Source: Paenibacillus dendritiformis (lineage in GTDB: Bacteria > Bacillota > Bacilli > Paenibacillales > Paenibacillaceae). From it: DNA of 64,000 bases. Positions 34,891 to 41,782 of the stretch are shown one piece after another. Where the stretch lies: assembly GCF_945605565.1 (NCBI RefSeq), contig NZ_OX216966.1, forward strand, positions 6,502,001 to 6,566,000, given 5' to 3'. The notes beneath the pieces are model-generated. The model ran no database searches. It worked only from the letters and a program-made list of their open reading frames with translations, and was not told where the DNA came from. Each line of letters starts with the position of its first letter. The stretch's first letter is position 1. A program made the position numbers and the translations under genes.

Positions 34891-34920
34891 AAAAATAACC
34901 GGCAGATTCATCTGCCGGTT
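34891..34920 (-). terminator. Terminator of the regulator/kinase operon
   Basis: AACCGGCAGA (34897-34906) pairs perfectly with TCTGCCGGTT (34911-34920) around TTCA. On the minus strand it is followed by a T-rich run, 18 bases after the kinase stop. Confidence 0.92.
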
Positions 34921-34938
34921 AACCGGTTAGACCTCATT

Positions 34939-36390
34939 CTATTCGTGTGGTAGATCCATGCGAAATAACACGCCATTGTCCACATTGTCAAGCGCAAACG
35001 GGATTCCCATGAAATCGAGAGCTTTTTTCACAATGGTAAGGCCCAGGCCGCTGCGCCCCTGACTCCGGCTTCTGGCTTTATCCTCGCGGTAAAAAGGCTC
35101 AAAGAGCTTAGGCAGCATTTTCTCTTGAATCCTCACGCCATTGTTGAAGACACAAAGACGTACGCCTTTTTTCATTTCCTGCGTATAGATATGAATTTGT
35201 CCGCCATCCGGCGTATTTTGAACCGCGTTCATGATAATGTTGGACAACGCTTTGCGGAACAGCTTCGGATCCAATGTGCAGCATAGGTTCTCTGGAATAT
35301 CCACATCGATGCGTTGCTCTCTTACATCTGCTAATGTTCGGTAGAAGGAAAGAATACTTGTCATAAATTCGTTAAGATTGATTCGCTCTTGTTCCTGTAC
35401 GGTCATGTCATTGCTCAACGTCACAATTTCTAAGATCTCCGAGACCAGTTTATTTTGTTCATTCATCATTTTCAAACATTCGCGTAGATATTTGGGATAT
35501 TCCGCGGGCGCAATCACATGTTCCAGCATCCCCTCCAGCAATGCACTGGTGGCAGCGATGGGCGTCTTTAACTCATGCGAAGCCGCAGAGAAAAAATATC
35601 GCTGATTTTCTTCCATTTCTTTTTCCCGTTCAATTTCGATTTCCAATTGCTGAATCGTGACTTGCAGGGTTTTATACATTTTGTAGACATCTCCGGCAAG
35701 CTGACCAATCTCGTCTTTGCGGGAAGCTGGAGCAGACACCGGCTCCAAATCAGACATTTTCTTCGTGTCTTTCGCGATTTTTTCAATAGGCTTTGCGATT
35801 TGTCTGGCAAATAGGGCTGCGGCAAGGAGACTTGCCATGAAAATCAATACAAAAGCGAAAACCATTTTTTCTATAAATTCGCTATATACTTTAGTTCCAG
35901 ATATCGTACCCGTAACATATAAGGTTACGCCCCCGGAAGCTTTCACCAGGAATTGAAACCGCTCGCTGGAATCTCCGGTTATAAAATGAAATTTACGCTC
36001 CGTCAATACATTTCCTTTGACGATTACATTGTTTGATGGCGGTAACTCGATATCATTTTGTATCATGTTAAAATTTTCAGTTTGATATAAAATTTGTCCA
36101 TCAGCAGCCTCCAAGCAAAATTCAAAGGAGGTGTTTTTTTCGTGAAAGCTATTAGCCATATTCCTAATTTCATCATCAGATTTTCCATGTAGATGATTGA
36201 GAAGAGGTTGAAATACCTCTGATATTTGCTGGCGCTGCGTTGACTCAACGACCGATTTGACTTGGTCGAAGAAAAAGATAAACATAAAAAATATAACAAA
36301 AAGCAATATCAACGCGGTATAGAAAAACACCTTTCCATAAATTCCAAAAAATCTACGCTGTATGATCCTCGACCTCCAAACAATAGCCAA
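34939..36390 (-). CDS. Sensor histidine kinase with extracytoplasmic sensor and HAMP domain
   Basis: Up to 483 residues. Membrane helix 1 (about 22-42), an outside sensor region (about 45-170), membrane helix 2 (about 175-195), then a HAMP domain. The phospho-acceptor is in FFSAASHELKTPIAATSALL, the N-box is ALSNIIMNAVQNTPDG, G1 is FNNGVRI (a variant of DNG), and G2 is RSGLGLTIVKKAL. The exact start is unclear: the frame overlaps the regulator gene by 38 bases and no codon has good spacing. It is a VanS/VncS-like kinase paired with the upstream regulator and the MacB-type transporter. Confidence 0.9.
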   Translation of the reverse strand: MAIVWRSRIIQRRFFGIYGKVFFYTALILLFVIFFMFIFFFDQVKSVVESTQRQQISEVFQPLLNHLHGKSDDEIRNMANSFHEKNTSFEFCLEAADGQILYQTENFNMIQNDIELPPSNNVIVKGNVLTERKFHFITGDSSERFQFLVKASGGVTLYVTGTISGTKVYSEFIEKMVFAFVLIFMASLLAAALFARQIAKPIEKIAKDTKKMSDLEPVSAPASRKDEIGQLAGDVYKMYKTLQVTIQQLEIEIEREKEMEENQRYFFSAASHELKTPIAATSALLEGMLEHVIAPAEYPKYLRECLKMMNEQNKLVSEILEIVTLSNDMTVQEQERINLNEFMTSILSFYRTLADVREQRIDVDIPENLCCTLDPKLFRKALSNIIMNAVQNTPDGGQIHIYTQEMKKGVRLCVFNNGVRIQEKMLPKLFEPFYREDKARSRSQGRSGLGLTIVKKALDFMGIPFALDNVDNGVLFRMDLPHE

Positions 36391-37024
36391 TCCCCTTTAC
36401 GGTTTTGATGATACTCTTAGGCAATTTATCCCTCAGCTTTTTGATGCTTGCGTGAATAATACCCTCGTTGCCGTCAAAATCATATCCCCAAATCTTAATC
36501 AGCAACGTTTCATGTGACACAATTTTATGTCTGTTTTGTGCAAGCAGCATCAATATCTCGAATTCCTTTGGCGACAGCTGAATTTTTTCGCCGCTGTATT
36601 CCACTCCGTAGGTTTCGGGGAATAATGTCAGCTTTCCCGCTGTAATTTCTTTTTTGATGGCCCCGCTGCGTCGTAGAAGAGCTTCCACACGTTTGACAAG
36701 AATCGGCATAGAGAACGGCTTGGTGACATAATCATCCACTTCATTAGTAAAAGCGGTCAGTTGGTTCCGATCATCGCTCAAAGCGGTCATCATCAATACC
36801 GGGGTGTCGTTTATTTTACGAAACTCCTTCAAAAGCTCCTGTCCGTTCGTGCCAGGCAGCATAATGTCCAGTATGATGAGGTGGTACTGTGTGTTATAAA
36901 ATCGCTCCAGCGCGTCATCGCCATCCGAACACGTATCGATCCGATAACCCGCGCTTTGCAAAAATTTTTGGACCATCGATCTAATATGCTCATCATCCTC
37001 GACAACCAAGATTCTAATCTCCAT
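36353..37024 (-). CDS. OmpR/PhoB-family response regulator (VanR/VncR-like)
   Basis: 223 residues. The receiver domain has the acidic pair in VVEDDEHIR, the phospho-acceptor Asp in LIILDIMLPGTNG, Thr in MMTALS and Lys in YVTKPFSMPI. The winged helix has LSPKEFEILMLLAQ and TVKGIGYCLE. ATG 37024 with GGTGAG upstream is chosen; a GTG at 37042 is in frame. It is followed by the overlapping kinase gene. TTAGAT direct repeats in its own promoter and that of the MacB-type ABC operon suggest autoregulation and control of the transporter. Confidence 0.92.
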   Translation of the reverse strand: MEIRILVVEDDEHIRSMVQKFLQSAGYRIDTCSDGDDALERFYNTQYHLIILDIMLPGTNGQELLKEFRKINDTPVLMMTALSDDRNQLTAFTNEVDDYVTKPFSMPILVKRVEALLRRSGAIKKEITAGKLTLFPETYGVEYSGEKIQLSPKEFEILMLLAQNRHKIVSHETLLIKIWGYDFDGNEGIIHASIKKLRDKLPKSIIKTVKGIGYCLEVEDHTA

Positions 37025-37053
37025 AATCTCACCCGACACCACTATAACATGAT

Positions 37054-37076
37054 AATCTAACTTTCATCTAACTGGG
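37054..37076 (-). promoter_or_regulatory. Response-regulator direct-repeat operator before its own gene
   Basis: On the minus strand GTTAGATGAAAGTTAGATT holds two TTAGAT half-sites 11 bases apart, nearly identical to those at 34856-34879. TATAGT downstream (37046-37041) can serve as the -10. Confidence 0.75.
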
Positions 37077-37301
37077 ATGTAACATCATTGCCTTAAATCA
37101 TTTTCCAGAAATGCAACTGCATGACAAAGGTGTTTTTTACGCTTCTGCTCAACGGGATTGAATTACATCTTTCACTTTGTGGACGGAATGCCATCTGAAG
37201 GATTTACAGGTGCCTTAACAGATAATCGGAACTTTCGCCCCCCTCTTCCGTGTGCCGTACCGGGAGATTCCAGCGCGTCGAGAACAATTTCAAAAGCCCC
37301 C

Positions 37302-37338
37302 TTGACACTTGCTATGTGTTGTAACTATAATAGTTACA
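37302..37338 (+). promoter_or_regulatory. Promoter and palindromic operator of the Rrf2 gene
   Basis: -35 TTGACA (37302-37307) and -10 TATAAT (37326-37331) are 18 bases apart. The -10 lies inside TGTAACTATAATAGTTACA (37320-37338), a near-perfect palindrome of form TGTAA-N9-TTACA. The same form recurs at 37511-37529. The Rrf2 product would block its own promoter. Confidence 0.82.
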
Positions 37339-37355
37339 CCGTGAGGGTGTCAGTA

Positions 37356-37484
37356 ATGAAACTAAGCAGCAGATTTTCCAAAGCGGTTCACATTCTTTCA
37401 TTGCTTGTTCCAGCCAAGGATGCGCACTGCACGTCGGAATGGATTGCTGGCAGCGTCGGAACGAATCCGGTTATCGGAAAATAA
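37356..37484 (+). pseudogene. Truncated Rrf2-family regulator
   Basis: ATG 37356 with GAGGGTG upstream encodes MKLSSRFSKAVHILSLL, then HCTSEWIAGSVGTNPV, an excellent match to the first 40 residues of Rrf2-family regulators (YwnA type). It then runs into a stop after VIGK, where relatives continue with the recognition helix (typically VIRR...). About 100 residues, including the second half of the helix-turn-helix, are missing. No continuation is seen in other frames. The promoter and operator are intact, so the loss may be recent and would leave the downstream target constitutive. Confidence 0.75.
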
Positions 37485-37510
37485 AGTGAACCCATTTTTT
37501 TTGGAATGGT

Positions 37511-37529
37511 TGTAATAAAGTTGGTTACA
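37511..37529 (+). promoter_or_regulatory. Second TGTAA-N9-TTACA operator, before the MBL lipoprotein gene
   Basis: TGTAATAAAGTTGGTTACA (extended arms GTTGTAA/TTACAAC, 37509-37531) has the same half-sites and spacing as the Rrf2 operator at 37320-37338. It lies 106 bases before the lipoprotein start. Confidence 0.7.
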
Positions 37530-37634
37530 ACACCAAATCTCGAAATCCATTGAAAGGAGAGTCGTGGATTACGACGTGCATGACATGCTGGTAGCCAAAA
37601 TCGTTATCAATATAAGGAAGAGGGAGATTTGACG

Positions 37635-38564
37635 ATGTTTAGTAAGAAATCATCGATGGGAATTATTTTGTTGCTTTGTATCACGTTATTGCTGAGCGCA
37701 TGCTCCGGCGAGGCGAGTACGACGAATACCGCGAGCGAAGGAACTCAGACGCCGGCGGCGGACCTCAAGATCACGCCGTTCAACCCTGGAGAAAACGGCC
37801 TCTTCTCCGTCACCTCGAGCCTGATCGAAGGACCGAACGAGGTACTGCTCGTCGATGCTCAGATCGAAAAGAACAATGCCGAGCAACTGGTCAAGATGAT
37901 CCGCGACACCGGAAAGAAGCTGACTACGGTTTATATCAGCCACCAGGATCCGGATTTCTACTTCGGCCTGTCGACGATCCGCGAGGTATTTCCCGACGTA
38001 AAGATCGTTGCCACCCCGGCCACTGTGGAAGGGATCAAGGCAACCATCCAGCTCAAAAGCGATTTCTGGAGTCCGATCCTGAAAGAAAACGCCCCAACCG
38101 CGCTGATCGTTCCTGATGTCCTTGACGGGGATAAACTGACGGTCGATGGCGAAACCGTGCAGGTGATCGGTCTCGACGGTTCGGATCCGTCTCATACTGT
38201 CCTTTGGGTTCCGTCGAAAAAGACCATCCTGGGCGGTGTGCCGATCTACGAGAACCTGCATGTCTGGATGGCAGACAACCAGACCCCGGAGAGCCGTGAC
38301 CACTGGCGGGAGATTCTGGAGCGGATTCTTGCCCTGAAGCCGGAACGGGTTATCCCGGGCCATTACCTGGACAAGAGCTCCGAAGATACATCCAGCATCG
38401 TCTTTACCCGTGACTATATTGCAGAATTTGAAGCTGCGGCGAAGCAGGCCAAGAATTCCGCTGAGCTGAGTGCAGCGATGCAGAAGGCCCATCCGGACTT
38501 AAAGAACACAAGTGATCTGGAATTGGGCGCCCAGGTGATCAAGGGTGAGCGTTCCTGGCCATGA
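37635..38564 (+). CDS. Metallo-beta-lactamase-fold lipoprotein
   Basis: 309 residues. The lipoprotein signal ends in LLSACSG, so the protein should be anchored outside the membrane. The MBL fold is seen in VLLVDAQIEKNNAEQLVKMI, then TTVYISHQDPDFYFGL, then GSDPSHTVLWVPSKKTILGG and RVIPGHYLD. The classic HxHxDH metal motif is reduced to SHQDPDFYF (first His kept, second His replaced by Asp), so metal binding may be altered. ATG 37635 follows GAGGGAG; a TTG at 37629 is less likely. It is probably controlled by the Rrf2-type operator upstream. The substrate is unknown; these are often annotated as MBL-fold hydrolases. Confidence 0.82.
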   Translation: MFSKKSSMGIILLLCITLLLSACSGEASTTNTASEGTQTPAADLKITPFNPGENGLFSVTSSLIEGPNEVLLVDAQIEKNNAEQLVKMIRDTGKKLTTVYISHQDPDFYFGLSTIREVFPDVKIVATPATVEGIKATIQLKSDFWSPILKENAPTALIVPDVLDGDKLTVDGETVQVIGLDGSDPSHTVLWVPSKKTILGGVPIYENLHVWMADNQTPESRDHWREILERILALKPERVIPGHYLDKSSEDTSSIVFTRDYIAEFEAAAKQAKNSAELSAAMQKAHPDLKNTSDLELGAQVIKGERSWP

Positions 38565-38609
38565 TATAACGCCGACGGCCGGTAGCTGACGGCCTTGAAC
38601 TGTGGCCCT

Positions 38610-38763
38610 TAACGTGGACAGTATAAAAAAAGCACTACGTTGCCAGAAGATGATTCCTATATTCGTTAGGGGTCATCTTCTTTAATGTCCACTGATATCG
38701 CTCAGTGTCGTAAAAGTGAATGTACTCATTAATGCGGGTACGAAGCTCGTCAAGTGCAGTAAC
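38610..38763 (-). pseudogene. IS3-family transposase 3' remnant
   Basis: On the minus strand the last 43 codons of an IS3-family (IS150-like) transposase remain: ALDELRTRINEYIHFYDTER then WTLKKMTPNEYRNHLLAT and stop at 38635. The flank GTGGACAGTATAAAAAA resembles an IS3 terminal repeat. The rest of the element is absent, and the boundary with MerR-promoter DNA is near 38763. Confidence 0.8.
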
Positions 38764-38808
38764 AGAGTGGTTGTTAGAATACCGCGTGAAAAAAATAGTA
38801 AAAACGTA

Positions 38809-38839
38809 TTGACATTGGAGTTTGCTCCAATGTTATTTT
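38809..38839 (+). promoter_or_regulatory. MerR-type promoter with 19-base spacer
   Basis: -35 TTGACA (38809-38814) and -10 TATTTT (38834-38839) are separated by 19 bases holding the dyad ATTGGAG-TTTG-CTCCAAT (38814-38831). This is the classic MerR-family layout in which the activator untwists an overlong spacer. Confidence 0.88.
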
Positions 38840-38845
38840 TGATGT

Positions 38846-39319
38846 ATGGAAAAACAATATTCTATAAAAGAGGTTTCACGGATACTTGGTATTCCGAAGG
38901 ATACGCTTCGGTACTATGACCGTATTGGACTCGTATCACCGTCCCGGGAACACAATTCTTACCGCAGTTATTCTAAGGAGGACCTCATCGATTTGATGAA
39001 TATTCAAATCATGAAGTATGCGGACTTTTCTCTAGAAGAAATCAAAGAGAAGTTTCAATTCCACAGAATGCAGAGTGTAGATCCTGCTTATTACCAGGAG
39101 GTCGCTGAATTCCTTGATTCCAAAAAAGCAGAAACGCTCAAAAAAATTGCACATCTTGAAAAGGTCAGTCAGTTGCTAGACGTAGCAATTGAATCACTAA
39201 GGGACTTTAATCATGAAAGTGACCAGCGGCTGGCAGCGTTCGTTCGGGAGATTTACCGGGATCTGCACAAGAAGGATCCTGGAATAACTAAGGAGGATTG
39301 TGATGGACGTGAAAATTAA
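38846..39319 (+). CDS. MerR-family transcriptional regulator (leaderless)
   Basis: 157 residues. The winged helix-turn-helix is clear: YSIKEVSRILGIPKDTLRYY then DRIGLVSPSREHNSYRSYSK, followed by a long coiled coil (about 80-125) for dimerisation. There is no C-terminal effector domain beyond a short helix, like the TipA-S-less MerR regulators. The ATG at 38846 lies only seven bases after the -10 box and has no ribosome binding site, so the transcript must be leaderless. The gene overlaps the downstream membrane protein gene by 17 bases. Confidence 0.9.
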   Translation: MEKQYSIKEVSRILGIPKDTLRYYDRIGLVSPSREHNSYRSYSKEDLIDLMNIQIMKYADFSLEEIKEKFQFHRMQSVDPAYYQEVAEFLDSKKAETLKKIAHLEKVSQLLDVAIESLRDFNHESDQRLAAFVREIYRDLHKKDPGITKEDCDGREN

Positions 39320-39749
39320 AAATTTTTACTATCTGATTGCTGGCGTTCTTGCAATACTGTTTGCCGTTACACACGCATGGAACGGGCAATCCGCTGTACT
39401 GCCGATGCTCTTGGTGAATGATATAGCCATGGATACACGGATAGTATTTAGGTATGTCTGGCATATTATCACTGCGGAGAATCTGATCTTCGGCATTGTA
39501 TTCATTATCCTATCATTTCAAAGCGAGCGATCGAAGATCCGGTCTGCTGCATGGATAATCGTGTCACTTCTGCTCGTTCGTCTGATTGTCATTCTTGGTG
39601 TAACGGCATATTATGATGTTTCGGCACTTACGGACACATTAATTGATTCGATTGCCATCCTAATCTATGTCGCTTTCATCATACTGGGCATAAGAATGAA
39701 GAAAAAAGAGTTCGGAGGTCAATCACCACAATCCAGTAGGAAAGTTTAA
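39303..39749 (+). CDS. Four-helix membrane protein coupled to MerR
   Basis: 148 residues with four membrane segments: about 8-25, 55-75 (AENLIFGIVFIILSF), 82-102 (SAAWIIVSLLLVRLIVILGV) and 112-132 (SIAILIYVAFIILGI). The C-terminus is basic. ATG 39303 has AAGGAGG six bases upstream, the strongest initiation signal of the pair, and overlaps the MerR coding end by 17 bases. The MerR regulator presumably controls it. The family is not recognised; possibly a DoxX- or DUF-type integral protein. Function unknown. Confidence 0.7.
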   Translation: MDVKIKNFYYLIAGVLAILFAVTHAWNGQSAVLPMLLVNDIAMDTRIVFRYVWHIITAENLIFGIVFIILSFQSERSKIRSAAWIIVSLLLVRLIVILGVTAYYDVSALTDTLIDSIAILIYVAFIILGIRMKKKEFGGQSPQSSRKV

Positions 39750-40196
39750 AGAACTAACTGGGGGGCGTATCACTGCCAGTGATCGCAACACGCTAACGGG
39801 AAACGTTAGCTCAATAAATTGGCTTTTACCACTTTTGAGCAGATGCTAAAATACATGTGTACCAGTTAACCTCCGAGTCTAATGTGGCCTCCGAAATCGG
39901 ATACCGATCTGGCGACTATCGGCTCCTCCGCTTATCGGGTCTATCGCTATGAAGTCTACTATCAAGCTCAAGTTGGGGATACATTAGCCCAGATTAAAAC
40001 GCAGCTCAATGCTGCATAGGGATACTGTCATATTTTTCAACTCCAAAATTATTGAATCGATTATTGGCAAGTATGTTATATATAAACAAACCAAAAGAAA
40101 AACCACCGGTTCCTCCGCAATGCACAATCACCCGCATCAGGGGAAGAGAACCGATGGTTTATCCCTAATTCAATACATCACTGCCCATGACCGCTG
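39750..40196. other. Intergenic stretch with hairpins and a 45-residue frame
   Basis: No firm gene. A hairpin GCTAACG/CGTTAGC lies at 39792-39810. A short plus-strand frame (39882-40019) ends in YRVYRYEVYYQAQVGDTLAQ and then IKTQLNAA. It reads like the tail of a real protein, but it has no ribosome binding site and no recognised family, so it may be debris. Confidence 0.4.
40100..40160. repeat. Inverted repeat with 13-base arms
   Basis: AAACCACCGGTTC (40100-40112) and GAACCGATGGTTT (40148-40160) are complementary with one wobble, 35 bases apart. It may end transcription of the unknown gene at 40197-40454, or be a remnant of a small mobile repeat. Confidence 0.6.
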
Positions 40197-40454
40197 TTAC
40201 CTCTTGTTTTCCTCGTATTGAAAAGGCGCTTCGAATGAATAAATGTCGTGGAAAAATCCTCTATACGGGATGTCTTCCTCCAAACATTTGATAAGGTACA
40301 ACAATGCTTCGTCGCACTCCACTTGCTCTCCGTTATGTTGTGCCACCTCAAATGCGTCAATCATATTCTCCAAGATTTGGGTGGTAGTTTTATCCAGTAG
40401 TAATTTCAATGCCTTAGATATTCTCACTAGCGTTGCATAAACATTGACAGACAA
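40197..40454 (-). CDS. Hypothetical acidic protein (85 residues)
   Basis: Not recognised. The product is helical and acidic, with LVRISKALKLLLDKTTTQIL at the N-terminus and EVECDEALLYLIKCLEED-like charged segments in the middle (the visible string is EQVECDEALLYLIKCLEED), ending in an aromatic-rich tail (GFFHDIYSFEAPFQY). The start is uncertain (TTG 40454 has no good ribosome site). It lies among IS debris and an inverted repeat, so it could be a fragment. Low certainty that it is expressed. Confidence 0.4.
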   Translation of the reverse strand: MSVNVYATLVRISKALKLLLDKTTTQILENMIDAFEVAQHNGEQVECDEALLYLIKCLEEDIPYRGFFHDIYSFEAPFQYEENKR

Positions 40455-40667
40455 TTCAGATAATTAGCATCTACCATGAGAACCAAAAGGTCGAGCAGCC
40501 ACTAAAGGTAGCACTGTCCATTTGAAAATTTATGTATATTTACTTGGCTTTTGCGTCAGACAACGCCCTTCGGGCCGGCTCGGTTACGTGGGTTCTAACC
40601 GCTTTCGTCCTGCCGACTTGCGGCTCGGTTTTCGCTTCATACGCCCGATCCACTGTGCATAGGGCTT

Positions 40668-41335
40668 CTAAATCAGAGCCTTCAGCCACCGCTGGATTTG
40701 CAGGAGGGAGTGCTCTACGTTCGCGTCCAGTTTGGCCAGCATAAGCAGGCAAAAAGCGACGAGTGTCCGCCAAACCTGGTTGTGCACGGCCTGTTTGCTT
40801 GTTCCATAGAAATGCTTGATCTTCAGGTGCTGCTTCATCCATTTGAAGAAGGTCTCAATGGCCCTGCGGCTGCGGTACATCTCACTGATTTCATCGCAAG
40901 ACAGATCGAAACGGTTGGTCCACGTAACCGCGGTCAACACATAGGTGATTCCGGCATCTTCGATAAGGTCATCCATCTGTGTCCGGTCATTTTTCTTGGC
41001 TGTCGTAATGGTTGCCTTCTCTGGCAGGACCTCATGAGCATCTGCAAAAGCAAGGCGGAGGTCAAGCTTTATACCTGCCTTGGTCTTGCGAAAGTCGGCC
41101 CACTTGTACCTCCGCAAGCAAAGAGCAACGGTGGTAGAGTCGATAGTCCGGAGTGCTTTGCGGTCTGCTATCGAACAACCATGTCTAGACAAAATCTGCA
41201 TAGCCAGCCGCTCGAAAACCTGCTGGAGCAGGTTCGGATCCACCTGATTATGCTTGCGGCATAATTTTGCCGGTGAGATCGATTCCAAGCCTAGCATTCC
41301 TGTTGAAATTCCTTATTCAGAACGTCGTCGGCTAT
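40668..41335 (-). pseudogene. IS4-family transposase, internally deleted and frameshifted
   Basis: The best frame (40668-41297) gives LESISPAKLCRKHNQVDPNL, the first catalytic region (ALRTIDSTTV), DRTQMDDLIEDAGITYV, then jumps to VTWTNRFDLSCDEISEMYRS and the Y-(2)R-(3)E-(6)K signature in YRSRRAIETFFKWMK, ending LLQIQRWLKALI. In relatives about 100 residues, with the DRGY motif (second catalytic Asp), lie between DAGITYV and NRFDLSC; they are deleted here. Upstream, LREIADDVLNKEFQQE sits in another frame. The element is dead. It lies directly downstream of the pmxE terminator. Confidence 0.85.
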
Positions 41336-41340
41336 CTCTC

Positions 41341-41526
41341 TCAGCCCTTCCTGCGGCCTATTTCGGCCATTGTATTTCGGAACTTTTCCCCTATGAGGTA
41401 GTAGTAAACGAGTAGCCGCGGCGCACGTTTTAGATATCTGTATTTCTTCCTGTAGTCTTCGTGTGCCTTTTGTTGTTCTTCTGGTGTCATAGTCAAAAGA
41501 TTAAACTCGTCTGCAACGATCGACAA
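41341..41526 (-). CDS. Short fragment, possibly the C-terminus of an Rpn-type transposase/nuclease
   Basis: 61 residues. The segment DEFNLLTMTPEEQQKAHEDY resembles the C-terminal tail of Rpn (PD-(D/E)XK) recombination-promoting nucleases, where a phrase like LTPEE precedes a charged helix. The rest (LLVYYYLIGEKFRN) has no match. There is no clear start or ribosome site. It probably is debris of a second mobile element sitting between the IS4 remnant and the polymyxin operon. Family from memory; weak. Confidence 0.35.
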   Translation of the reverse strand: MSIVADEFNLLTMTPEEQQKAHEDYRKKYRYLKRAPRLLVYYYLIGEKFRNTMAEIGRRKG

Positions 41527-41717
41527 TTACTTCTATTCGTTTTTCGGGTATTCGGATTTATGGTGGAATTATCTCTGTTTAAATGGTTTGATTCTTAGTA
41601 TACCGCAAAGGTAAACTAAGATTTCTGTTGTGTTTTGTCGATTTTCCAATAAATTGAAATCGTTACTCAGCGGCACTTGACCTCAGATTCCTGTGGTGGA
41701 TTTTTCCCTTTCATTTG

Positions 41718-41777
41718 GAAAAAAACACCCGGCAGGATGCGTACCGAGAGAAATACGGCATACACCCAAGCCGGGTA
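41718..41777 (-). terminator. Terminator of the polymyxin synthetase operon
   Basis: On the minus strand ACCCGGC (41776-41770) pairs with GCCGGGT (41733-41727), with further pairing inside the long loop, and is followed by G and seven T. It begins seven bases past the NRPS stop codon. Confidence 0.8.
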
Positions 41778-41782
41778 AGGGA

